A stretch of DNA of 48,476 bases from CAZPMO01 sp964587515 (lineage in GTDB: Bacteria; Pseudomonadota; Alphaproteobacteria; MPNO01). The notes below the pieces were generated by a model that searched no databases, was not told where the DNA came from, and worked only from the letters and a program-made list of their open reading frames with translations. The stretch spans positions 1 through 48,476 of the forward strand of contig CAZPMO010000014.1 of the NCBI GenBank assembly GCA_964587515.1, given 5' to 3'. The translations under genes were made by a program, and so were the position numbers. This document shows positions 8,512 to 16,297 of the stretch, piece by piece. Every line of letters starts with the position of its first letter. The first letter of the stretch is position 1.

Positions 8512-9463
8512 TCATAACCGGACCACGGCGATCAGCGGCAGATGATCGGAACCGATATTCGGGCCGCTCGATTGGCGAAGCATGGACAGCCCGGCGCTGA
8601 CCATGATGTGATCGATTTTTATTCCGGCCCAACCGAGCAGGGATGGCCAAGATGGCGTTTGCCCGCCGCCGTTCCAGCGCTGCCCGCTGTTCCGCTCGAA
8701 GTTTGCGAAGGCGCGCGACCAAGTGGTGGCGTTGAAATCGCCAGCCAAGATCAGCGGTCCGTCTATTTTTTGGGCAAGTTCGCCGAGTTTCGAGAGTTGA
8801 TGATCGCGCCGCGCCGCCCAGGACCCGTTGGTCGGCGGGAATGTCTTGGTTCCAAGAATTGTGAAGGCACGGCCCGCCAATCTAAAACGGCTTTTGATAA
8901 TGGGTGTGCCGTCGGTTTCCTCGAGGGGCAGGAATTCCACTTTCTCCCATGGGATTTTCGAAAAAATCGCAAGCCCATAAAAGGATTCGCTGGCGTGGAC
9001 GAACCGATACGGAAACTCCTTGGTCAGGACTTCCAATTCCTTTTCCCAGGCGGCGTTTACTTCCTGGAGGAGTACGATGTCGGCGGNNNNNNNNNNNNNN
9101 NNNNNNNNNNNNNNAATGCCGATTGGTTTTCAGAATATTGAAGCTGACGATCTTGAGGTGCGGACGCGCCGGATGGGCAATCTCCGAAGCGTTCGAATTT
9201 GACCACGTCAAATCGATCGCCGGCGCATTGGCGAGCGCCGTCACCAAAGAGATCACGACCATCGTCCATCGCCGGGCCGCCAAAAACACCAAGGCCATGA
9301 GAAAAGCCGAAACAAAATAATGGTAGCGAAAATTAGTCCACAGATCGAGCCACCAGGCCCAATCCCCGAACTGCCCCATGACCGTCAGCAGAGCCGTCGC
9401 GGCGAGGACGGTAAAAGGCGCGATCAACCACCGCGGTGTTCGAGACGGCCGCCTGGCGCTCAC
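8512..9463 (-). CDS. Endonuclease/exonuclease/phosphatase-family protein with N-terminal membrane helices (interrupted by an assembly gap)
   Basis: The N-terminal part has about three hydrophobic segments (LIAPFTVLAATALLTVMG, YFVSAFLMALVFLA, WTMVVISLVTALANA), then the fold-starting KIVSFNILKTN. After the N-run the frame resumes with ADIVLLQEV, LAIFSKIP, LILAGDFNAT, IKIDHIMVS and GSDHLPLIAVV. These are the catalytic blocks of the EEP fold (E of LLQE, D/N of GDFN, D-H of GSDH). Such membrane-anchored EEP proteins are common but of uncertain substrate. The gap of 28 Ns does not keep frame: one base before plus two after gives 31, so the true gap length must be a multiple of three. I chose GTG at 9463; a TTG at 9538 would add 25 residues. 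Confidence 0.75.
9087..9114. other. Assembly gap (28 Ns)
   Basis: A run of 28 unknown bases inside the EEP-family gene. Reading frames on both sides belong to one protein but are out of phase across 28 bases, so the stated length is not the real one. Confidence 0.98.
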
Positions 9464-9638
9464 GTGTCGTTTAATGCCGGTTCGTTTTACCAATCGATAG
9501 TTCCCATACAACGTTCTATCACCGACAAGCTCGGCCAAATCAAGCCGCCACCACGATCAATCCGCGAAAACCAAAACGTCGCTCGCTTCGCTGCCAAAGA
9601 ATTTGGCTTGACCGGATGAATTCCTATACGTTCGCCGA

Positions 9639-10571
9639 ATGGCAAAATTCGTGTTGAAAGCCGTCATCTCGGCAACGCTGATTTGGTGGTTGCTGAGCGG
9701 CATTGAAATTAGCCAGATCACCGAACCGTTATCCCGAGTAAGTCTGCTTAGTTTGGCGCTTGGTATTGGACTCCTATTATTGGGATCGTTGATCGGCGCG
9801 TGGCGTTGGAAAATGATCATCACCGCATGGGGCGGAACGCTCGGATTTTGGAGGCTTTGGTCTCATGTTCTCGTCGGTGTGTTCTTCAATCAGACCCTGC
9901 CGTCGTCCATAGGTGGAGACGCGGTTCGCATATTACGGGTAAAACGCGAGGGATTGTCCCTGCAGATGGCGGTCAACTCGGTCATCGTCGATCGCGCGAC
10001 GGGGCTCGCCGGTTTGATAATTCTTGTCGCGTTCGGCCAGATACTGTCCTCCAGCGAAACTACCGACCCAATGCTGAGAATGATGTTATCGGTTCTAAGC
10101 GTTGCGGGAACGCTAGCCTTTTTAGTCGCGGCCTTGCTCGACAAGATTCCGCTCCCCGCCCGCATGCTTCGCTGGCGATGGCTGGCCGCGCTTGCCGGCC
10201 TGAGCCAGGATTTTCGCCGCGTATTTATGGATCCTCGCCAAGCCGCGATGTTGCTTTTGTCCGCCACCGCCATGCAGATTACAATCCCTCTCGCGGTGTA
10301 TGCGATTTCCCGGTCTTTGACTATTCCCGTTGGACTAATCGATCATTTGATTCTGGTGCCGCCTGCAATTCTCATCTTGGTGTTGCCTATTTCGATCGCC
10401 GGTTGGGGGGTGCGCGAGGCGGCGCTGGTATATGCGTTCGCGTTCGTCGGCGTGGCGAAGCCGGAGGCATTCGCGGTTTCCGTATTGTTCGGAATTATCG
10501 TAATTTTTAGCGGTTTGCCAGGCGCCGTTCTCTGGTTGGCGTCGGGTTGGTCCGCGAAATCGCGGGTATGA
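9639..10571 (+). CDS. Flippase-like / lysylphosphatidylglycerol-synthase-type integral membrane protein
   Basis: This 310-aa protein is mostly hydrophobic, with about seven to eight membrane segments. Blocks typical of the LPG synthase transmembrane family (AglD/YbhN type) are visible: WRWKMIITAWG, FFNQTLPSSIGGDAVRI near residue 90, VDRATGLAGL and PISIAGWGVREAA near residue 255. Family members act in membrane lipid or polyprenyl-linked glycan handling; many are annotated simply as flippase-like. The start is ATG; the gene is divergent from the EEP gene with about 175 bases between starts. It is not joined to the next gene (280-base gap). Its role in moving lipid-linked sugars is inference from context. 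Confidence 0.85.
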   Translation: MAKFVLKAVISATLIWWLLSGIEISQITEPLSRVSLLSLALGIGLLLLGSLIGAWRWKMIITAWGGTLGFWRLWSHVLVGVFFNQTLPSSIGGDAVRILRVKREGLSLQMAVNSVIVDRATGLAGLIILVAFGQILSSSETTDPMLRMMLSVLSVAGTLAFLVAALLDKIPLPARMLRWRWLAALAGLSQDFRRVFMDPRQAAMLLLSATAMQITIPLAVYAISRSLTIPVGLIDHLILVPPAILILVLPISIAGWGVREAALVYAFAFVGVAKPEAFAVSVLFGIIVIFSGLPGAVLWLASGWSAKSRV

Positions 10572-10851
10572 TCGCGGACCGATGAAATTTGGGTAGCGCG
10601 TCGGGCCCGGTTCGCGGTCACATCAACGTCACTCATCAAAATCATTCGTCGTAAGCCCGTGGGCGGCAGTTACAAAGGAACGTCGCTAGACGGGGTGCGG
10701 AGATCAAACTAGCCAATCATGTTCGAAATTGAGTACTGTCGGAGCCGATTCGAGGGTTATCCGGGAAAAGCTGCGTTCGGCAATCTGGCTGCCCGGTGCG
10801 CCTTCACTGCCAGGGGGGCAATTCAGATTCCGGGATCACGAGCCGTTCTCC
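10572..10851. other. Intergenic stretch before the PagL-like gene
   Basis: 280 bases with no recognised gene. The reading frame of the next gene stays open back to a TTG at 10729, but that part looks non-coding and lacks a good ribosome binding site. No confident promoter elements were found. Confidence 0.35.
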
Positions 10852-11751
10852 ATGTCGATAAGCTTTGAGTATTTTGCTCTGTTTTGGGGACAAAAATTCA
10901 AAAGGCAGCAACTTCGTAGACAAAGAGTATCGCTGAAACCGTTTGGAATTGCGGCTCTCTGTTACGCTATTCTGCTGGCCTGGACCGCGACGGCCGAGGC
11001 AGGCCCCAGGACATACGACATGGGCATCTTTCTGGACGGGGCCAACCTGTCGCCGGTTAACGCGGGGCGCATTCCGCACAAGTCGCCCACGTACCGTACC
11101 GCAGTACCCGGATACGTCATGCCTCAGCCGCTTCGCGCACCGGCGGTTGCGAGCGCTGAAAAACCGAAGGTCCCGGACCGCGGCAACCACGATCACCCGT
11201 TCATCTCGGAGATGGTCGTCGGTGGCTGGCTCCACGATCCAGGAGAACAAAACGGGGAATCCAACACCTGGGACTTCAACATCGAAATTCTTTTCCGCAA
11301 GTTAACGCTCTACGACGCCGGCAACAGGTTCGTGAAATTCCTGCTGTCGCCGCGACCTTCCATCGGCGGCTCCATAAACAACGAAAACGAGACCCATACC
11401 GCCTATCTCGGGATGAACTGGGCCTACCAGTTCCGGAACGGCTTGTTCCTGAGCTTTTTCCTGGGCGGCACCTACCACACCGGCAACAAGGAGCAGGCCA
11501 CCCGGCAATGCGCCGTCGGCGAAGGATGTTCACTCCCCGGCAACCGCGCTTTCGTGCCTACCGGAAAGCCCAAATTGGGCTCACAATTTCTGTTTCGCGA
11601 GGGTCTCGACGTCGGGTACCGGTTTGGCCGACACGGCGTCCCGGTCTTCGCGTCGCATCTCTCGAACGCCGGAATAGACAACGACAATGATGGTATGAAT
11701 TTCGTGGGCGTCCGCTATTCCTTCAGCATGGATTCGGAGTTCTGGAACTGA
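10852..11751 (+). CDS. PagL-like outer-membrane lipid A 3-O-deacylase
   Basis: From the ATG at 10852, a basic stretch is followed by a hydrophobic signal segment (IAALCYAILLAWTATAEA) with a likely cleavage after AEA near residue 49. The mature part is rich in alternating aromatic beta-strands ending in a YSFSM-DSEF-type C terminus, as in a small outer-membrane barrel. The segment ASHLSNAGIDNDNDGMNFVGV near the C terminus contains the H-x-S-N-A signature that carries the catalytic His and Ser of PagL lipid A deacylases. The full protein is larger than PagL, with a linker after the signal peptide. The likely role is removal of a 3-O acyl chain from lipid A, which fits a surface-glycan locus. 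Start choice is uncertain; 10729 is the longest option. Confidence 0.75.
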   Translation: MSISFEYFALFWGQKFKRQQLRRQRVSLKPFGIAALCYAILLAWTATAEAGPRTYDMGIFLDGANLSPVNAGRIPHKSPTYRTAVPGYVMPQPLRAPAVASAEKPKVPDRGNHDHPFISEMVVGGWLHDPGEQNGESNTWDFNIEILFRKLTLYDAGNRFVKFLLSPRPSIGGSINNENETHTAYLGMNWAYQFRNGLFLSFFLGGTYHTGNKEQATRQCAVGEGCSLPGNRAFVPTGKPKLGSQFLFREGLDVGYRFGRHGVPVFASHLSNAGIDNDNDGMNFVGVRYSFSMDSEFWN

Positions 11752-11805
11752 TCGCGATCCGCATGGCTCTCCGGGGCCGCACGCGCGCCGAGGGATGAGA
11801 CGCCG

Positions 11806-13716
11806 ATGTGCGGTATCGTGGGCATATGGACGACCGGGGGGACCTTCGACGGCGCGACGATGAAACGCCACCTCGCGGCGATGGCGGCGTCGGTCGCCCA
11901 CCGGGGGCCGGACGGTCAGGGGGTCTGGACCGACGGCGCGGTGGGGCTGGGTCATGCCCGGCTCGCGGTGATCGACCTCACAGACGCGGCGGCGCAGCCC
12001 ATGTCGGACGCCGAAGACGCGGTGTGGGTCACCTATAACGGCGAAATCTATAATTTCAGGGAACTTCGGGGAGAACTCGCCGCGCTCGGCCATCGCTTCC
12101 GCAGCCAGAGCGACACCGAAATTCTTATCGAGGGGTATAAACGCTGGGGGCTGGACCTGCCGAAACGACTCAACGGCATGTTCGCCTTCGCCCTTTGGGA
12201 TGCCTCGGCGCGGCGGCTGCTCCTGGCGCGTGACCGTGTCGGCAAGAAGCCGCTCTATTTCCGCCGCGCCGGCGACACGCTTGTGTTCGCATCCGAAATC
12301 AAGGGAATTCTCACCTGTCCGGGCGTCGAGCGACGCCCGAACCTGGACGCAATCCACAGTTATCTGACCTTTCAGTATGTGCCCGCGCCGCTGACGGCGT
12401 TCGACGGCATCGAGAAACTGCCGCCGGCGAGCCTCATGGTCATAGACGCCGACGGATCGACGCGATGCGAAACATATTGGACGCTGCCAAGCCCCGACGC
12501 GGCGACCGCCCGCCCGAAACAACCGCTCGAAGGCGAAATCCGGGAGCGCTTCGACGCGGCGGTCGCCCGACGACTGACCTCCGACGTCCCGCTCGGCGCT
12601 TTTCTTTCGGGCGGCATCGATTCCGCGTCCGTGGTCGCCGCCATGGCGCAATTCTCGACGGCGCCGATCAAGACCTTCACCATCGGCTTCGACGAACCCA
12701 CCTTCGACGAAAGGCGCTATGCGAAGCTGGTCGCGGATCGGTACGGAACCGAACATCACGAGATGGTGGTCCGGCCCGACGCGGTCGCCGTGTTGCCGAA
12801 ACTGGTCTGGCATTACGGCGAGCCTTTCGCAGATTCCTCGGCCGTGCCGACTTACTATCTCAGCGAATTCGCGCGCGCCCACGTCACGGTGGCCCTGAAC
12901 GGAGACGGCGGTGATGAGAGCTTCCTGGGCTATCCGCGTTACGCCGGCGCCATGCTGGGAAGCTGGATCGACCGCCTGCCTCTACCCGTGCGGCGCGCGC
13001 TTGGCGGGATCGGGCGGACCATGCCGTTCGAAACCAGCACCATCCGCGCGTTGCGGTATCTGCGCCGTTTCCTGTCGGAAGCGGACGCCGACGACGTTGA
13101 GAGATACGGCAAATGGATCACCTTTTTCTCGGCCGCCCAGAAGAAGGAATTATACGGCGAGGCGCTCGCGGACCGCCTCGCCGACGATCCGCTGCGTGGT
13201 CTCGATCGATGGCTGACGGGCGCCGCGCCGATCGCGGGACGCGTCGCCTATGCCGACATCCATTCCTACCTGCCGGACGATTTGCTCGTCAAAATCGACG
13301 TGGCCAGCATGGCGCACGGGCTGGAAGCGCGGTCGCCGTTCCTGGATCATGAATTCATGGAGTTCGCGGCCGCGATCCCGGCGGACATGAAGATGACCCG
13401 GGGGCGCACCAAGGGGCTGCTGAAAGACGCCATGGCGGCGCGGCTGCCGCGCGAGCTCGTCAACCGGCCGAAAATGGGATTCGGCGTGCCCATCGAACGC
13501 TGGCTGCGGGTCGAACTGCGCGAGATGGCCCATGATGTGTTGCTGTCCGATCGCGCGCGCGACCGCGGTTTATTCCACCCGGAAGCGGTGCGCATTTTGC
13601 TGGAAGACCACCAGAGCGGTCGCCGGGCCAACCATTACCGCATCTGGGCGCTGCTGTTTCTGGAGATTTGGTTCCGCATGTGGATCGACCCCGAAACGAT
13701 CGCGACCGCCCCCTGA
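11806..13716 (+). CDS. asnB: Asparagine synthase (glutamine-hydrolysing), amidotransferase (copy 2)
   Basis: This 636-aa protein starts MCGIVGIW, giving the Cys2 nucleophile of the glutaminase domain. It has HRGPDGQG, YNGEIYNF and SDTEILIEG blocks, then the synthetase domain with FLSGGIDSASV (SGGIDS at about 268-273), GDGGDESFLGYPR and LEARSPFLDHEF. All catalytic parts of class II asparagine synthases appear intact. A GAGGG ribosome binding site lies about 10 nt upstream of the ATG. It heads a plus-strand run of glycosyltransferases, suggesting amidation of a sugar acid in the glycan rather than amino-acid synthesis; that is inference. The sequence is clearly distinct from copy 1, so the two are not a recent duplication. 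Confidence 0.93.
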   Translation: MCGIVGIWTTGGTFDGATMKRHLAAMAASVAHRGPDGQGVWTDGAVGLGHARLAVIDLTDAAAQPMSDAEDAVWVTYNGEIYNFRELRGELAALGHRFRSQSDTEILIEGYKRWGLDLPKRLNGMFAFALWDASARRLLLARDRVGKKPLYFRRAGDTLVFASEIKGILTCPGVERRPNLDAIHSYLTFQYVPAPLTAFDGIEKLPPASLMVIDADGSTRCETYWTLPSPDAATARPKQPLEGEIRERFDAAVARRLTSDVPLGAFLSGGIDSASVVAAMAQFSTAPIKTFTIGFDEPTFDERRYAKLVADRYGTEHHEMVVRPDAVAVLPKLVWHYGEPFADSSAVPTYYLSEFARAHVTVALNGDGGDESFLGYPRYAGAMLGSWIDRLPLPVRRALGGIGRTMPFETSTIRALRYLRRFLSEADADDVERYGKWITFFSAAQKKELYGEALADRLADDPLRGLDRWLTGAAPIAGRVAYADIHSYLPDDLLVKIDVASMAHGLEARSPFLDHEFMEFAAAIPADMKMTRGRTKGLLKDAMAARLPRELVNRPKMGFGVPIERWLRVELREMAHDVLLSDRARDRGLFHPEAVRILLEDHQSGRRANHYRIWALLFLEIWFRMWIDPETIATAP

Positions 13717-13799
13717 CGCGGTCGGAAAATGGCGGTTGGAAACCAAGAGCGGATAGAACACTATGCGCCCGATCGCCGACCCTCGAAGGATATGCAAAA

Positions 13800-14993
13800 T
13801 TGCGCTCCCCGCATGGACGCGGAACACCCAAGATCATGTTCTTTGTCACCGAGGACTGGTATCTGCTGTCGCATCGCCTTCAGCTTGCCCGGGCGTGTCG
13901 TGAACGCGGATGGGAGGTCGTGGTCGCCACGCGCGTACGGGATCATGGCTCGGCCATAGAGCGGGAAGGGTTCCGCGTCGTCCCACTTCGCTTGCGCCGG
14001 CGCGAGCGGGCGCCCTGGAATGAAATTCGTTCTTTCTGTGAACTGGTATGGATCTTCGCGCGCGAGCGCCCGGACCTGATCCACCAGGTCGGGCTTAAGC
14101 CGGTCATTTACGGCTCGCTTGCGGCGATCATCGTGCGCCCCGGGGTGGTGATCAACGCGCTCGCGGGCATGGGCTATATCTTCACGTCCGGCCGACCGAT
14201 GATTCGTTTGATGCGCACGGTCGTCCAACTCTCGTTGAAGGTCTGCCTGCGCCCCACCCGTCACTGGCTCATCGTCCAGAACGACGAAGACGCAAGAGCC
14301 ATGAAAAACGGGCGCGTCGTCGCCGCCGATCGCCTGTCCATCATCAAAGGGGCCGGGGTCGACATTGAGCGGTTCCCCTTCATGCCCGACCCTGAAATCA
14401 GCCCGGGTGATCCGGTCATCCTGGCCATGGTTAGCCGGATGCTGATGGACAAGGGCGTACGCGAACTCGTCCTGGCCGCTCGCATACTGAAACATCGCGG
14501 CACGCGGGTCCGGGTTTGGCTGGTCGGCGCCCCCGATCCGGACAACCCCACGAGCATCACGGAGGAGACCCTGCGGCAATGGCATAACGAGGGATGCATT
14601 GAGTGGCTGGGTCCTCTCGACGACATTCCCGAGCTCTGGTCGAAGGCGCATATCGCATTGCTGCCGTCGTACCGGGAGGGCATGCCAAAATCACTGCTTG
14701 AGGCCGCGTCGTGCGGTCGGCCCATCGTCACCACCGACATCCCGGGTTGCACCGACCTGGTCGATGACGGCGTGACCGGGTTCACCGTACCACCGCACGA
14801 CTGGACAAATCTTGCCGATGCGATAGAACGGCTCGCCACGTCACCGGAAATGCGCGCCAAGATGGGAACGCGCATACGCGCCAAAGTCGTCGCGAAATTC
14901 GCCGACAATGTCATCATCGAGCAAACGCTCGGGCTCTATCAACAGGCGCTCAGCCGGTCCAATGCATTTCATGCGGAAGAATTCGAAGCATGA
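13800..14993 (+). CDS. GT4 glycosyltransferase (CapM/PglA-like)
   Basis: A GT-B fold protein. The N-terminal domain opens KIMFFVTEDWYLLSHRLQLA, with HQVGLKPVIYGSLAA and NALAGMGYIF, typical of GT4 enzymes acting on lipid-linked oligosaccharides. The C-terminal domain has ILAMVSRMLMDKGV and the EX7E motif YREGMPKSLLEAASCGRPIV. The reading frame stays open upstream to 13668, but that part overlaps the asparagine synthase gene. I chose TTG at 13800, which gives a short leader as in relatives; ATG at 13835 is the alternative. The stop overlaps the next glycosyltransferase by 4 nt (ATGA), so the two are probably translationally coupled. Donor and acceptor are unknown. Confidence 0.85.
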   Translation: MRSPHGRGTPKIMFFVTEDWYLLSHRLQLARACRERGWEVVVATRVRDHGSAIEREGFRVVPLRLRRRERAPWNEIRSFCELVWIFARERPDLIHQVGLKPVIYGSLAAIIVRPGVVINALAGMGYIFTSGRPMIRLMRTVVQLSLKVCLRPTRHWLIVQNDEDARAMKNGRVVAADRLSIIKGAGVDIERFPFMPDPEISPGDPVILAMVSRMLMDKGVRELVLAARILKHRGTRVRVWLVGAPDPDNPTSITEETLRQWHNEGCIEWLGPLDDIPELWSKAHIALLPSYREGMPKSLLEAASCGRPIVTTDIPGCTDLVDDGVTGFTVPPHDWTNLADAIERLATSPEMRAKMGTRIRAKVVAKFADNVIIEQTLGLYQQALSRSNAFHAEEFEA

Positions 14994-16297
14994 AAATCCT
15001 GTTCCTGACCGAGAATTTTCCGCCGGAAAGCAACGCCGCGGCCAATCGCGTGCATGAGCGCGCCTGCTATTGGGTGAAATGGGGCCACGAGGTCACCGTG
15101 ATCACCTCGGCGCCCAACTTCCCGCAAGGCCGGCTTCATGACGGGTATCGCAATCGCTGGTACCAGACCGAAAACGTCGACGGCATCCGCGTGGTACGCG
15201 TCAAGACGTTCATTACGCCCAACCGCGGGACAATACTGCGCACACTGGATTTTTTGAGCTTCATGGTGACCGGGGTTCTTGGCGCGGTCGTGCAGCGCCG
15301 ACCCGATGTCGTCGTCGCGACGTCGCCCCAGTTTTTCTGCGCCGTCGCCGGATGGCTGGTCGGGATGATCCGGCGCGTCCCGTTCGTCTTCGAGCTGGGC
15401 GATATCTGGCCGGCGTCGATTGTCGCGGTGGGCGCGATGAAACAAAACTGGGCGCTTCGTTTCCTCGAAAAACTGGAGCTTTTTCTCTACCGGAAATCCA
15501 ACGCCGTGGTGGCGCTGACCCCCGCCTTCAAGACGAACCTCATGGGGCGTGGAATCAATGGGGACAAAATTTCCATAGCAATGAACGGCGTTGACCTGAA
15601 CCGGTACAGCCCGCGCCCGCCCGACCCCGACCTGGCCCGGGAATGGCAAACCGAAGGGGCGTTCGTCGTCAGCTATCTGGGTACGCACGGAATGGCGCAC
15701 GGGCTGCACAATGTGCTCGACGCCGCCGATCTTCTGCGGGACGAACCCGATATTCGATTCATGCTTATCGGCGATGGCGCGGAACGGGCAAGCCTGGTGA
15801 GCGCCGCCCAAGAACGCCGCCTCGACAATTTGCGGCTGGAGCCGCCGCAACCGAAGAACCAAATGCCCAAGGTCTGGAGCGTCTGCGACGTGGCGCTGGT
15901 GCATCTCAAAAACCAGCCGGTGTTCAGCGAGGTCATTCCCTCGAAGATCTTCGAGGCGATGGGAATGGGCATCCCCATTTTATTGGCCGCGCCGGAAGGC
16001 GAGGCCAGCCGGATCCTGGCGGAGGACGGCACCGGACTGCATGTTCCGGCCGAGGACCCCGAGGCATTGGCGGCGGCGGTGGTTCGCCTTAGAAACGACG
16101 CCGGGCTGCGTCAAACCCTTTCGAAGAACGGTCTCGCCGCGGCGCCGCGCCATACCCGACGGCGCCAGGCGGAGGTCATGCTCCAGACTCTGGAAATCGT
16201 GGTGGCCGGCCGCGGCGAACAAGCCGGTCTCGGCTACGGCTATGGCGACGTGCGTTTGGCCGACGCCTCCAGCCATGGACCGCGGACCACGCATTGA
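14990..16297 (+). CDS. GT4 glycosyltransferase (WbuB/WcaI-like)
   Basis: Begins KILFLTENFPPESNAAANRV with HERACYWVKWGHEVTVIT and APNFPQGR, the hallmark N-terminal region of WbuB-like GT4 enzymes that often transfer N-acetylated amino sugars. DIWPASIVAVGAM and the C-terminal VIPSKIFEAMGMGIPILLA (EX7E) follow. Total 435 aa. The C-terminal roughly 20 residues are low in hydrophobics and poorly conserved-looking. The ATG overlaps the preceding stop (ATGA), and its own TGA overlaps the TTG start of the next gene. FucNAc-type transfer would be a guess by family analogy only. Confidence 0.88.
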   Translation: MKILFLTENFPPESNAAANRVHERACYWVKWGHEVTVITSAPNFPQGRLHDGYRNRWYQTENVDGIRVVRVKTFITPNRGTILRTLDFLSFMVTGVLGAVVQRRPDVVVATSPQFFCAVAGWLVGMIRRVPFVFELGDIWPASIVAVGAMKQNWALRFLEKLELFLYRKSNAVVALTPAFKTNLMGRGINGDKISIAMNGVDLNRYSPRPPDPDLAREWQTEGAFVVSYLGTHGMAHGLHNVLDAADLLRDEPDIRFMLIGDGAERASLVSAAQERRLDNLRLEPPQPKNQMPKVWSVCDVALVHLKNQPVFSEVIPSKIFEAMGMGIPILLAAPEGEASRILAEDGTGLHVPAEDPEALAAAVVRLRNDAGLRQTLSKNGLAAAPRHTRRRQAEVMLQTLEIVVAGRGEQAGLGYGYGDVRLADASSHGPRTTH

